Below are positions 49,267-57,870 of a stretch of 64,000 bases of DNA, piece by piece. The translations under genes and the position numbers were made by a program. Origin of the DNA: Marinilactibacillus sp036039175 (GTDB taxonomy: Bacteria > Bacillota > Bacilli > Lactobacillales > Carnobacteriaceae_A); NCBI RefSeq assembly GCF_036039175.1, contig NZ_JAYXKP010000010.1, positions 1 to 64,000 on the forward strand, written 5' to 3'. The notes beneath the pieces were generated by a model that searched no databases, had not been told where the DNA came from, and saw only the letters and a program-made list of their open reading frames with translations. Position 1 is the stretch's first letter, and each line of letters opens with the position of its first letter.

Positions 49267-50562
49267 ATGATCGAGCTGATTAAAGGTGCGTTTAAAGAAA
49301 AAGATGTTCGAACACGAGTGTTGTTCACTCTTGGAATTTTAATTGTATTTCGTTTAGGTACCCATATAACGGTCCCAGGCGTTAATACAAATGCACTTAC
49401 CGATTTGTCTTCAACAGGACTATTTGGACTCTTGGATACACTTGGTGGGGGAGCCTTAGGGAGTTACTCAGTTTTCGCTCTAGGCGTTTCACCATATATC
49501 ACAGCTTCAATCGTGGTTCAGCTTCTTCAGATGGATGTCCTTCCGAAATTCAAGGAATGGGCAGAACAAGGAGAAGTTGGAAGAAAGAAGCTTAATCAGG
49601 TAACTCGCTATTTAACGATTGTCTTAGCTTTTTTCCAAGCAATGGGTATCTCTTATGGGTTTAATGCATTAACTGAATTTGGGCTGGTGAATAATCCTGG
49701 GCCGTCAACGTATATCGCGATTGCGGTTATGCTGACTGCGGGAACGATGCTTGTAATGTGGTTAGGTGAGATGATAACAGTGCATGGTTTCGGAAACGGA
49801 ACTTCACTAATCATTTTCTCTGGTATCGTTGCACGCCTTCCTCAGGACATCGTTGAATTCTACAATGTTCAGATCCGTAACGCCGGTGATGAGATTGTTC
49901 AAAGTCTTGTGTTTACTGTTGCAGTAATCATGGCCATTGTCATTCTTATTATCTTTGTTACCTATATGGAAAATGCTAAACGCAATATTCCTGTACGTTA
50001 TTCAAAACGTGCAAGTGATACAAAAGATGGTGCAGTACTGCCACTTAAAGTCAACTCAGCAGGTGTTATCCCTGTTATCTTTGCGAGTTCATTCTTATCA
50101 ACTCCGCAAATTATACTTGGATATTTTGCTTCAAGTCATCAGAATGCTGGATGGTTCCAATTCTTGAATAGTATATTCAATTTACAAGAACCAGCCGGAG
50201 CTGCTTTGTATCTTCTGTTGATCGTTGTATTCACGTACTTCTATGCATTTATTCAGGTCAACCCTGAAAAAGCTGCTGAAAATCTTCAGAAACAAAACGG
50301 TTATATTCCTAGTATTCGTCCTGGTAAAGCTACGGAAGAGTATCTTGGATATATGCTGATTCGATTGAGTACAGCTGGTGCGTTGTATTTAGGTGTCATA
50401 TCTATACTTCCTATAATAGCTTCAGCACTTTGGAATCTTCCTAGTTCGATCGCATTAGGTGGTACTAGTCTACTAATTGTAGTCGGTGTGGCACTTGATT
50501 CAATGAGACAACTAGAAGGGCTACTCAGTAAAAAAAGCTATCAAGGATTTATTCAAAGATAA
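49267..50562 (+). CDS. secY: Protein translocase channel subunit SecY
   Basis: The 431-residue protein has ten predicted membrane helices, the plug region following GVNTNALTD near 40, and the cytoplasmic loops with NPEKAAENLQKQNGYIPSIRPGKATEEY near 340-368 that contact SecA and ribosomes. With SecE (15934) it forms the export channel. Its ribosome binding site AGAGGTGATC lies inside the end of rplO. Confidence 0.98.
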   Translation: MIELIKGAFKEKDVRTRVLFTLGILIVFRLGTHITVPGVNTNALTDLSSTGLFGLLDTLGGGALGSYSVFALGVSPYITASIVVQLLQMDVLPKFKEWAEQGEVGRKKLNQVTRYLTIVLAFFQAMGISYGFNALTEFGLVNNPGPSTYIAIAVMLTAGTMLVMWLGEMITVHGFGNGTSLIIFSGIVARLPQDIVEFYNVQIRNAGDEIVQSLVFTVAVIMAIVILIIFVTYMENAKRNIPVRYSKRASDTKDGAVLPLKVNSAGVIPVIFASSFLSTPQIILGYFASSHQNAGWFQFLNSIFNLQEPAGAALYLLLIVVFTYFYAFIQVNPEKAAENLQKQNGYIPSIRPGKATEEYLGYMLIRLSTAGALYLGVISILPIIASALWNLPSSIALGGTSLLIVVGVALDSMRQLEGLLSKKSYQGFIQR

Positions 50563-50595
50563 AGTTGAATCTTTTATCCTTTGTACGAAAATAGA

Positions 50596-50650
50596 CGATT
50601 TGCCCCATAGGTATTTATAGCCTCATCGATGGGTAAATCGATCTTTTTTT
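50596..50650 (+). terminator. Terminator-like hairpin between secY and adk
   Basis: CGATTTGCCCCAT (50596-50608) pairs with ATGGGTAAATCG (50629-50640) with one bulge, then seven Ts (50644-50650). It should separate or attenuate the downstream adk-infA-alpha section. Confidence 0.8.
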
Positions 50651-50694
50651 CCTAAGAATGTAAAAGTTAGGAATTAGTCAAGGAGGAAACAACC

Positions 50695-51339
50695 ATGAAT
50701 CTGATTCTTTTAGGCCTTCCAGGCGCAGGGAAAGGAACTCAAGCTTCACGTATTACAGAAACTTACGGGATACCTCATATCTCGACAGGCGATATGTTCC
50801 GTGCAGCGATGAAAAACGAAACCCCTTTAGGCAAGGAAGCTAAAAAGTTTATAGATGCTGGAGACCTCGTACCTGACGAAGTTACCAATGGTATCGTGAA
50901 AGAGCGTCTTGAAGAAGCTGATGCTCAGAACGGATTTCTATTGGATGGCTACCCTCGTACGTTGAATCAAGCAGATGCTTTGAAAAAAGCACTTAGCAGC
51001 TCTGGTCGTACCTTGGATAATGTGTTGTACATCAAAGTCAACAGAGATATCCTTATGGAACGTCTAACAGGTCGCTTCATCTGCTCTAATTGTGGAGCAA
51101 CGTATCACAAATTGTTCAATTCAACTAAAGTTGAAGGCACTTGTGATCAATGTGGCGGTCATGATTTTTATCAGCGTGAAGATGATAAACCAGAGACTGT
51201 TGAAAGACGTATCGAAGTAAATGAAGCACAGACGAAAGAACTGGCTGCATATTACGAAGAAGAAGGAATCGTAAGAAATATCAACGGAGAACAAAATCCG
51301 GATTCTGTATTTGAAGATATTCGAAATATTTTGAAATAG
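50695..51339 (+). CDS. adk: Adenylate kinase
   Basis: The 214-residue long-form kinase has the P-loop GLPGAGKGT (7-15), STGDMFR near 30, LDGYPRT near 82 and a zinc-binding LID with CSNC and CDQC pairs (near 130 and 150), typical of Gram-positive enzymes. It interconverts ATP, AMP and ADP. AAGGAGG is 9 bases before ATG. It follows a terminator-like hairpin, so it may have its own control. Confidence 0.98.
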   Translation: MNLILLGLPGAGKGTQASRITETYGIPHISTGDMFRAAMKNETPLGKEAKKFIDAGDLVPDEVTNGIVKERLEEADAQNGFLLDGYPRTLNQADALKKALSSSGRTLDNVLYIKVNRDILMERLTGRFICSNCGATYHKLFNSTKVEGTCDQCGGHDFYQREDDKPETVERRIEVNEAQTKELAAYYEEEGIVRNINGEQNPDSVFEDIRNILK

Positions 51340-51354
51340 TCATAAAAAAAGAGG

Positions 51355-51383
51355 TTGCAACAGCTTTTTTTGCGTGGTATAAT
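51355..51383 (+). promoter_or_regulatory. Internal promoter before infA-rpmJ-alpha operon
   Basis: TTGCAA (51355-51360), 17-base spacer, perfect TATAAT (51378-51383). Confidence 0.75.
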
Positions 51384-51439
51384 ATTTCGAGCGTCGTGTT
51401 GGCATGACGGTTAAACAAAACATTTATAATTAAGAAAAT

Positions 51440-51460
51440 GTGAGAGCAGTCTGCCCTCAC
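51440..51460 (+). repeat. Hairpin in the infA leader
   Basis: GTGAGAGCA-GTC-TGCCCTCAC forms a 9-bp stem with one A-C mismatch, about 45 bases before infA in the leader of the internal promoter. No T-run follows. Confidence 0.55.
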
Positions 51461-51505
51461 AATTTCATGCGTACAAAAGAGAGTCATTGAAGGAGGAAAC
51501 TCGAC

Positions 51506-51724
51506 ATGGCAAAAGACGATGTTATTGAGATTGAAGGAAAAGTACTAGAAACCCTGCCAAATGCAAGTTTTAAAGTTGAACTTGAAAATGGTCACGAAAT
51601 TCTAGCGCATGTTTCGGGTAAAATTCGTATGAATTATATCCGTATTCTACCTGGAGATAAAGTAACTGTTGAAATGTCTCCATATGATCTAACTCGTGGA
51701 CGCATTACGTATCGATTCAAATAA
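51506..51724 (+). CDS. infA: Translation initiation factor IF-1
   Basis: The 72-residue S1/OB-fold protein is a standard IF-1: MAKDDVIEIEGKVLE, NGHEILAHVSGKIRMNYIRI near 29-48 and MSPYDLTRGRITYRFK at the end. It occupies the 30S A site during initiation. AAGGAGG lies about 9 bases before ATG. A promoter with consensus -10 upstream lets infA and the alpha genes be expressed independently of secY-adk. Confidence 0.98.
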   Translation: MAKDDVIEIEGKVLETLPNASFKVELENGHEILAHVSGKIRMNYIRILPGDKVTVEMSPYDLTRGRITYRFK

Positions 51725-51759
51725 CTTAAGACTCCGTAAAACCAAGGAGGGAAAGTTTC

Positions 51760-51873
51760 ATGAAAGTAAGACCATCAGTCAAAAAAATGTGTGACAAATG
51801 TAAAGTGATTCGTCGTAACGGCCGTGTAATGGTTATCTGCGAGAATCCTAAACACAAGCAACGTCAAGGTTAA
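51760..51873 (+). CDS. rpmJ: 50S ribosomal protein L36
   Basis: This 37-residue protein begins MKVRPSVKKMCDKCKVIRR and binds zinc through Cys11, Cys14, Cys27 and His32. It is the smallest 50S protein, in 23S domain V/VI. AAGGAGGG precedes ATG 51760 by about 9 bases. Its place between infA and rpsM is conserved. Confidence 0.97.
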   Translation: MKVRPSVKKMCDKCKVIRRNGRVMVICENPKHKQRQG

Positions 51874-51894
51874 TAAAAGAGGAGGTGCTCATAT

Positions 51895-52260
51895 ATGGCT
51901 CGTGTAGCAGGAGTAGATATTCCACGTGATAAACATGTGGTAATTTCATTAACTTATATTTATGGTATTGGTAAAACAACTTCTAAAGGTATTTTAGAAG
52001 CTGCCGGTGTTCCAGAAGAAACTCGCGTACGTGAATTGACAAATGATCAATTGGATGCGATCCGTGCTGAAGTAGACAAACTTAAAATTGAAGGTGACCT
52101 TCGTCGTGAAGTAAACCAAAATATTAAACGTTTGATTGAAATCGGATCTTACCGTGGTATTCGTCACCGTCGTGGTTTGCCAGTTCGTGGACAAAACACT
52201 AAAAACAACGCTCGTACTCGTAAGGGTAAAGCAGTAGCAATCGCTGGGAAGAAAAAATAA
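51895..52260 (+). CDS. rpsM: 30S ribosomal protein S13
   Basis: The 121-residue S13 has ARVAGVDIPRDKHVVISLTYIYGIG near 2-26 and the C-terminal HRRGLPVRGQNTKNNARTRKGK tail that reaches P-site tRNA. It pairs with S19 in the head. AGGAGG is 8-9 bases before ATG; 21 bases after rpmJ. Confidence 0.98.
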   Translation: MARVAGVDIPRDKHVVISLTYIYGIGKTTSKGILEAAGVPEETRVRELTNDQLDAIRAEVDKLKIEGDLRREVNQNIKRLIEIGSYRGIRHRRGLPVRGQNTKNNARTRKGKAVAIAGKKK

Positions 52261-52289
52261 TTACCTAAAGTTAGGAGGTCAATATACGT

Positions 52290-52691
52290 ATGGCTAAAGC
52301 AAATAGACCCGCAGCACGTTCTCGTAAAAAAAGAGCTAAAAAGAATATTGAACACGGAGTGGCTCACATCCGTTCAACATTCAACAACACAATCGTAATG
52401 ATTACTGATGTTCATGGTAATGCAATTTCATGGTCTTCAGCTGGATCTTTAGGATTCAGAGGTTCTAAGAAATCAACTCCATTTGCTGCTCAAATGGCTG
52501 CAGAAGCAGCTGCAAAAGGCTCAATGGAAAATGGCATGAAATCAGTTGAGGTTACTGTTAAAGGACCTGGTTCTGGTCGTGAAGCTGCAATTCGTTCATT
52601 ACAAGCAACAGGTTTAGACGTAACTGCAATTCGTGACGTAACTCCGGTACCACACAACGGATGTCGTCCTCCAAAACGCCGTCGCGTTTAA
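52290..52691 (+). CDS. rpsK: 30S ribosomal protein S11
   Basis: The 133-residue S11 has a basic N-terminal tail, HIRSTFNNTIVMITDVHGNA near 25-44, and the C-terminal TPVPHNGCRPPKRRRV, which shapes the platform near the E site and the mRNA exit. AGGAGG precedes the ATG by about 10 bases; rpoA follows after 61 bases. Confidence 0.98.
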   Translation: MAKANRPAARSRKKRAKKNIEHGVAHIRSTFNNTIVMITDVHGNAISWSSAGSLGFRGSKKSTPFAAQMAAEAAAKGSMENGMKSVEVTVKGPGSGREAAIRSLQATGLDVTAIRDVTPVPHNGCRPPKRRRV

Positions 52692-52752
52692 TAGTAGTGA
52701 CATTTAAAAAATATTGCGTGAACTGAACGTTTTGAAAGGGGTAAACGACTAG

Positions 52753-53697
52753 ATGATCGAAATTGAAAAACCGGTAATAGAGACAGTTGAGATCAGTGAG
52801 GATGGAAAATTCGGTAAGTTTATTGTAGAACCACTTGAACGTGGCTATGGTACAACTCTAGGGAACTCTCTACGCAGAATTCTTTTATCATCCTTGCCAG
52901 GTGCTGCCGTCACAAACATTCAGATCGATAGTGTTTTACATGAATTCACAGCGATCGATGGGGTAGTAGAAGATGTGACTGCCATCATCTTGAACTTGAA
53001 AAAACTTGCACTTAAGTTGTATTCTGACGAAACGAAAACGATTGAGATAGATGTTGAAGGACCAGCAACTGTAACAGCAGCTGACATTATTTATGACAGC
53101 GATGTTGAAATAATGAACCCAGACCTTTACATTTGTACAGTTTCCGAAGGCGGACATTTACATGCTCGTATGGAAGCTCAAAAAGGTAGAGGATATGTTC
53201 GCGCTGAACACAACAAACATGAAGATATGCCAATTGGTGTACTGCCGGTTGATTCGATTTATACCCCAATCAGCCGTGTGAATTATCATGTTGAAGATAC
53301 TCGTGTAGGAGAGAAAAACCAGTTCGACAAGTTAACGCTTGACGTATGGACTGATGGATCAATCTCACCTGAGGATGGCGTGAGTTTAGCGGCGAAAATC
53401 ATGACAGAACATTTAAATATCTTTGTTAACTTGACAGAAGAAGCTCGTGAAGCTGAAATCATGGTTGAAAAAGAAGAAACTCAGATGGAAAAAATGCTTG
53501 AGATGACTATCGAAGAGCTTGATTTATCTGTACGTTCTTACAACTGTTTGAAGCGCGCCGGCATTAACACTGTTCAAGAGCTGACAAATAAAACAGAACC
53601 AGAAATGATGAAAGTTCGTAACTTAGGACGTAAATCGCTGGAAGAAGTAAAATATAAACTGGGTGAGCTTGATTTAGGCTTACGCGAAGAAGAATAA
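52753..53697 (+). CDS. rpoA: DNA-directed RNA polymerase subunit alpha
   Basis: The 314-residue alpha has the N-terminal dimerisation domain (FIVEPLERGYGTTLGNSLRRILL split over residues 22-44) and a C-terminal domain near 245-305 with LDLSVRSYNCLKRAGINTVQEL and the RNLGRKSLEEVK helix that binds UP elements. AAAGGGG lies 11 bases before ATG. There is no rpsD before it, the usual firmicute arrangement. Confidence 0.98.
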   Translation: MIEIEKPVIETVEISEDGKFGKFIVEPLERGYGTTLGNSLRRILLSSLPGAAVTNIQIDSVLHEFTAIDGVVEDVTAIILNLKKLALKLYSDETKTIEIDVEGPATVTAADIIYDSDVEIMNPDLYICTVSEGGHLHARMEAQKGRGYVRAEHNKHEDMPIGVLPVDSIYTPISRVNYHVEDTRVGEKNQFDKLTLDVWTDGSISPEDGVSLAAKIMTEHLNIFVNLTEEAREAEIMVEKEETQMEKMLEMTIEELDLSVRSYNCLKRAGINTVQELTNKTEPEMMKVRNLGRKSLEEVKYKLGELDLGLREEE

Positions 53698-53724
53698 TCT
53701 TGTAGTTAAGGAGGGTTTCGACTA

Positions 53725-54144
53725 ATGGGCTATCGTAAATTAGGACGCACTAGTTCTCAACGTAAAGCATTGCTACGTGATCTAACGTCTGACTTAATTA
53801 TTAACGAGCGTATCACTACGACTGAAACTCGTGCAAAAGAAGTATCTAAAATGACTGATAAAATGGTTACTTTGGGTAAACGTGGAGACTTGCACGCACG
53901 TCGTCAAGCAGCAGCGTTTGTTCGTAATGAATTAGCAACTGTTTCAGAAACTGATGAAGAAATCGTAGTACAAACGGTTTTACAAAAATTGTTTAATGAT
54001 TTAGCTCCTCGTTTCGCTGAGCGTAACGGTGGATATACTCGTGTTTTAAAAACAGAACCTCGTAGAGGAGATGGCGCACCAATGGCTATCTTAGAATTCG
54101 TGGTTAGAGCAGAAACTGCTGAAACTGAAGCAGAAGAAGCTTAA
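53725..54144 (+). CDS. rplQ: 50S ribosomal protein L17
   Basis: The 139-residue L17 has GYRKLGRTSSQRKALLRDL at the start, ERITTTETRAKEVSK near 28 and the GGYTRVLKTEPRRGDGAPMAILE segment near 100. It lies near the tunnel exit. The short acidic tail ETEAEEA is unremarkable. AAGGAGGG precedes ATG by about 9 bases; it ends the alpha section. Confidence 0.97.
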   Translation: MGYRKLGRTSSQRKALLRDLTSDLIINERITTTETRAKEVSKMTDKMVTLGKRGDLHARRQAAAFVRNELATVSETDEEIVVQTVLQKLFNDLAPRFAERNGGYTRVLKTEPRRGDGAPMAILEFVVRAETAETEAEEA

Positions 54145-54530
54145 TTTAATTCATAAAAAAAGAATTTAACCAAATTCACTTTTGGATGTATGATGGGCGT
54201 TATGATGATGGAACTTGTTTCCAAGTGTCTAGCTCAAGTTTCTCCCTTAGGACGTGTTCCTTTGGGAGGACCATATATCGTTTAAAGTGTTTTTTTTGTA
54301 TCTTTTTAAGCTTAAGGGTCTACTGTATATGGATTCTTGAGAATAAATTCATATACATACATAGAATAAGAAACATGGTTTGTTTGAACGAGTGATTTTT
54401 GGTAACCTTGTACTATTGAAGACTGTCAAGACACCTTGAAATAAGGTATAATAGCTGAGTATGTCTGATATTAAAAGAGTGGAATCGTATCCTAACTCGA
54501 ACTCACTACTCAAAGATAGAGGTTAAAACA
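54145..54530 (+). other. 386-base region after rplQ: hairpins and a -10 element, no gene
   Basis: GAATTT-AACC-AAATTC (54162-54177), ACTTG/CAAGT (54213-54226) and CTCCC-TT-AGGA-CGTGT-TCCT-TT-GGGAG (54242-54268) are visible. The last is the strongest, but its nearest T-run (54291-54298) is 22 bases away, so no clean intrinsic terminator is seen. TATAAT at 54447-54452 is a likely -10 for ecfA1 with a poor -35. Confidence 0.5.
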
Positions 54531-55370
54531 ATGAGTGAAATTATAAAAGTAAATCATATTTCTTATAAATATACTGATGAACAGACTCAAAATGCTTTGA
54601 ATGATGTATCTTTTACAATTAATAAGGGTGAATGGATTGCAGTCATCGGGCCGAACGGTTCTGGTAAGTCAACACTTGCGAAGACAATCAATGGTTTGAT
54701 TGAACCGATGAGTGGAGATGTTCTCGTGGGAGATTTGGCATTAAATGAACAGAATATTTGGTCGATTCGTGAAATGGTCGGAATGGTCTTTCAAAACCCA
54801 GATAATCAGTTTGTTGGATCTACTGTCCAGGATGATGTTGCTTTTGGCTTAGAGAACTTAGGTGTTCCAAGAGACGAGATGGTCGAACGTGTACGCGATG
54901 CGTTAGATAAAGTGAATATGCTAGAGTTTGCTGAACGTGAACCCGCTCGTCTTTCTGGTGGACAGAAACAGCGTGTTGCCATTGCTGGAATCGTTGCATT
55001 ACGTCCAGAGATTATGATTCTAGATGAAGCAACGAGTATGCTAGATCCCAAAGGACGCAACGAAGTTCTGAGAACAGTAAAAGAAGTGAAAGAAAAAGAG
55101 AACTTAACAGTGATTTCGATTACACATGATATTGATGAAGCAGCATCTGCGAATCGCATTCTGGTAATGAAAGCTGGAGAACTCATCAAAGAAGGTACAC
55201 CAGAAGAAATTTTTTCTTATGGAGACCAACTGATTGAGATGGGCTTAGACCTTCCGTTTCCGGAAAAATTGAAGTCTTCTCTTAAAGACATTGGCATCAA
55301 AGTACCGACAGATTATTTGACGGAGGAAGGCATGGTGGACTGGTTATGGACATACGATTTGAAGAAGTAG
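54531..55370 (+). CDS. ecfA1: ECF transporter ATP-binding subunit EcfA1
   Basis: The 279-residue ABC ATPase has Walker A GPNGSGKST near 39, Q-loop VFQNPDNQ near 87, signature LSGGQKQRVAIAG near 142 and Walker B IMILDEATSMLDP near 162. EcfA1 and EcfA2 form a heterodimer that, with EcfT, energises several vitamin-specific S components, none of which is here. AGAGG lies 8-9 bases before ATG. The 25-base overlap with ecfA2 indicates coupled translation. Confidence 0.95.
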   Translation: MSEIIKVNHISYKYTDEQTQNALNDVSFTINKGEWIAVIGPNGSGKSTLAKTINGLIEPMSGDVLVGDLALNEQNIWSIREMVGMVFQNPDNQFVGSTVQDDVAFGLENLGVPRDEMVERVRDALDKVNMLEFAEREPARLSGGQKQRVAIAGIVALRPEIMILDEATSMLDPKGRNEVLRTVKEVKEKENLTVISITHDIDEAASANRILVMKAGELIKEGTPEEIFSYGDQLIEMGLDLPFPEKLKSSLKDIGIKVPTDYLTEEGMVDWLWTYDLKK

Positions 55371-56221
55371 GGTATACGTATCAGAAAGGCACACCTTTTC
55401 AAAGCCGTGCTTTGTACGATATCAATTTGTCTATAAATGATGGAAGCTTTACTGCGCTAGTCGGTCACACCGGTAGTGGGAAATCAACAGTGCTTCAGCA
55501 CCTCAATGCATTAAAGAAACCAACTGAAGGCTCTATCACCATTGGAGACAGAGTCGTTACGTCTTCGACCGATAATAAAGGGTTGAAAGCTCTGCGTAAA
55601 AAAGTTGGGATTGTATTCCAGTTTCCTGAGGCTCAGTTATTTGAAGAGACGATTGCAAAAGACATTGCCTTCGGCCCGAAGAATTTTGGGGTTAGTGAAG
55701 AAGAAGCGATTGAACGAGCACGAGTACTTTTGCCTCAAGTAGGCTTGGATGAAAGTTTTATGGACCGTTCCCCGTTCGATTTGTCTGGTGGACAGATGCG
55801 CCGGGTAGCGATAGCTGGTGTGTTGGCGTTGGAACCTGAAGTACTCGTTTTAGATGAGCCGACTGCTGGACTGGATCCACAGGGACGCAAAGAAGTGATG
55901 GATATGTTTTATAACTTGTATAAGACTAAAGGGTTAACGATTGTGCTAGTCACGCATCAAATGGACGATGTGGCGCAATACGCGGATCATATGGTCGTGC
56001 TTGAAAAAGGAACCGTTAAAAAGGAAGGGTCGCCTAGAGAGCTGTTTAAAGAGTCTGAGTGGTTGACCAGTATGCAACTTGGTGTACCTTCTACCGTTGC
56101 TTTTACCCATCAACTGGAATCTCGGTTTGGTTGGACATTTGATTCTTTACCGATGACGACAGATGAGCTTGCTGCTCAAATTAAAGTGAAGTTAGGTAGA
56201 AATGAAGGTGATGAGCTATGA
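55346..56221 (+). CDS. ecfA2: ECF transporter ATP-binding subunit EcfA2
   Basis: The 291-residue ABC ATPase has Walker A GHTGSGKST near 40, the signature LSGGQMRRVAIAG near 147 and Walker B VLVLDEPTAGLDP near 166. It is the partner of EcfA1. The start at 55346 lies inside ecfA1 and lacks a strong ribosome binding site, consistent with coupling. Its stop overlaps the ecfT start as ATGA. Confidence 0.95.
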   Translation: MDIRFEEVGYTYQKGTPFQSRALYDINLSINDGSFTALVGHTGSGKSTVLQHLNALKKPTEGSITIGDRVVTSSTDNKGLKALRKKVGIVFQFPEAQLFEETIAKDIAFGPKNFGVSEEEAIERARVLLPQVGLDESFMDRSPFDLSGGQMRRVAIAGVLALEPEVLVLDEPTAGLDPQGRKEVMDMFYNLYKTKGLTIVLVTHQMDDVAQYADHMVVLEKGTVKKEGSPRELFKESEWLTSMQLGVPSTVAFTHQLESRFGWTFDSLPMTTDELAAQIKVKLGRNEGDEL

Positions 56222-57015
56222 TGGATAAACTGATTTTTGGTCGGTATATTCCCGGCGATTCACTGATTCATCGATTGGATCCCAGAACGAAATTAATGGG
56301 TGCGATGTTTTTCATTATTATTATTTTTCTTGCTAATAATTTATGGACTTATCTGGCATTGGCTGTTTTTGTAGGCTTAGCGGTTAGTTTGTCACAGATT
56401 TCACTGAAGTTTTTCATTAATGGAATCAAGCCGCTATTATGGCTGATTCTGTTTACAGTGATTTTACAGGTACTGTTTACAAGTGGGCAGACGATCTTTT
56501 TTAGATGGGGACCAATCATCTTGTCTCAAGAAGGCTTGATTAATGGTGGATTCATCTTTATGAGGTTCGTACTGATTATCTTTATGTCAACGTTACTGAC
56601 GTTAACAACGATGCCCTTATCTTTGTCAGATGCGATTGAGTATCTGTTGAGACCTTTTGGTAAAGTGGGCGTACCAGTTCATGAGATTGCACTGATGTTG
56701 TCGATTGCGTTACGTTTCGTACCGACACTGATGGATGAGACAGAGAAGATTATGAATGCTCAGCGTGCACGTGGGATTGATTTTGGTGAAGGTAGTATTT
56801 ATCAACAGATGAAATCAATTGTGCCATTGCTGATACCGCTATTTGTGAGCTCGTTTAACCGCGCTGAGGAACTTGCAACAGCGATGGAGGCTAGAGGATA
56901 CAAAGGTGGCGAAGGGCGTACAAAGTACCGTCAATTGAACTGGCAGACGAAAGACTCGCTTGCTATGGGAACGATTGGCTTGCTTGTCGTTGTACTGATA
57001 TTATTTAGAACTTAA
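56218..57015 (+). CDS. ecfT: ECF transporter transmembrane subunit EcfT
   Basis: The 265-residue protein has several hydrophobic helices, the HRLDPRTKL opening, and the two coupling-helix motifs with Ala-Arg-Gly: NAQRARGIDF near 182 and AMEARGYKGG near 225, which bind the ATPases. GAAGGTGATG precedes the start. ATG codons at 56218 and 56221 are both possible. A terminator follows before truA. Confidence 0.95.
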   Translation: MMDKLIFGRYIPGDSLIHRLDPRTKLMGAMFFIIIIFLANNLWTYLALAVFVGLAVSLSQISLKFFINGIKPLLWLILFTVILQVLFTSGQTIFFRWGPIILSQEGLINGGFIFMRFVLIIFMSTLLTLTTMPLSLSDAIEYLLRPFGKVGVPVHEIALMLSIALRFVPTLMDETEKIMNAQRARGIDFGEGSIYQQMKSIVPLLIPLFVSSFNRAEELATAMEARGYKGGEGRTKYRQLNWQTKDSLAMGTIGLLVVVLILFRT

Positions 57016-57023
57016 AGTGGGAG

Positions 57024-57053
57024 AGGATAAGGATGTAAGTCTTTATCCTTTTT
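57024..57053 (+). terminator. Terminator after ecfT
   Basis: AGGATAA (57024-57030) pairs with TTATCCT (57043-57049), followed by a T-run. truA begins 32 bases later, so read-through may occur. Confidence 0.65.
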
Positions 57054-57084
57054 CTGTATAAAAAAGTAAAGGAAGCTGTTAGAT

Positions 57085-57840
57085 TTGGAAAATACAAGAT
57101 ACAGATTGAAACTGGCTTATGATGGCACAAACTTTTCAGGTTTTCAGGTGCAGCCAAACAAAAGAACTGTGCAAGGAGAAATTGAAAAGGCACTAAATAC
57201 CATGTCTAAAGGGACTTTCATCCGCATCAAAGGAGCCGGCAGAACAGATGCAGGAGTCCATGCTAGAGGACAAGTCATTCATTTCGACTACCCGAAGGCC
57301 ATTCCAGCTGATGGAATGCTACGTGCGTTAAATGCATTGAGTCCAGATGATATCGTAGTATACGAATCGGATATCGTGGATGATCAGTTTCATTCTCAGT
57401 ATTTGGCTGAAGGGAAAACCTATCAGTACCGTGTAGACAATCATAAACTGGAAGACCCCTTTACACGCTTATACGCGCACCACCATCCATTTGAAATGGA
57501 CTTGAAACGTACAAAGCAAGCTTTAAAGTATTTGGAAGGAACACATGATTTTACGAGTTTCGCTTCTGCCCAGTCAGATAAGGAAGACAAAACTAGAACC
57601 ATTTATGAAGCGAGTGTTGAAATCGATGACCGGACAAAAGAGTGGGTCTTTACGTTCCGTGGAAATGGCTTTCTCTACAATATGATTCGGATTATTGTCG
57701 GAACGGTCCTGCAAGTTGCGGATGGGAGAAGACCGGTAGAGGATATCCCTAAAATCCTTGAAGCGAAGGACCGTACAGTCGCAGGCCCAACCGTTGCCCC
57801 AAAGGGATTATGCATGATGGAAGTGTACTACGAAGACTGA
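57085..57840 (+). CDS. truA: tRNA pseudouridine(38-40) synthase TruA
   Basis: The 251-residue protein has YDGTNFSGFQVQPN near 13 and the catalytic GAGRTDAGVHARGQVIHF near 51, whose Asp is the nucleophile. It makes pseudouridine in the anticodon stem-loop of many tRNAs. The start is TTG (ttg gaa aat aca) with AAAGGAAG 9 bases upstream. truA after ecfT is standard; rplM-rpsI, which usually follow, are not here. Confidence 0.95.
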   Translation: MENTRYRLKLAYDGTNFSGFQVQPNKRTVQGEIEKALNTMSKGTFIRIKGAGRTDAGVHARGQVIHFDYPKAIPADGMLRALNALSPDDIVVYESDIVDDQFHSQYLAEGKTYQYRVDNHKLEDPFTRLYAHHHPFEMDLKRTKQALKYLEGTHDFTSFASAQSDKEDKTRTIYEASVEIDDRTKEWVFTFRGNGFLYNMIRIIVGTVLQVADGRRPVEDIPKILEAKDRTVAGPTVAPKGLCMMEVYYED

Positions 57841-57870
57841 ACGAATTTAGTCGAAAGGGAGTATAGGACA

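Noticed and set aside
54186..54395. 69-codon plus-strand frame after rplQ
   Set aside because: No ribosome binding site, Cys/Phe-rich composition, and it runs through hairpins and a T-tract; it looks like a chance frame in untranslated sequence.
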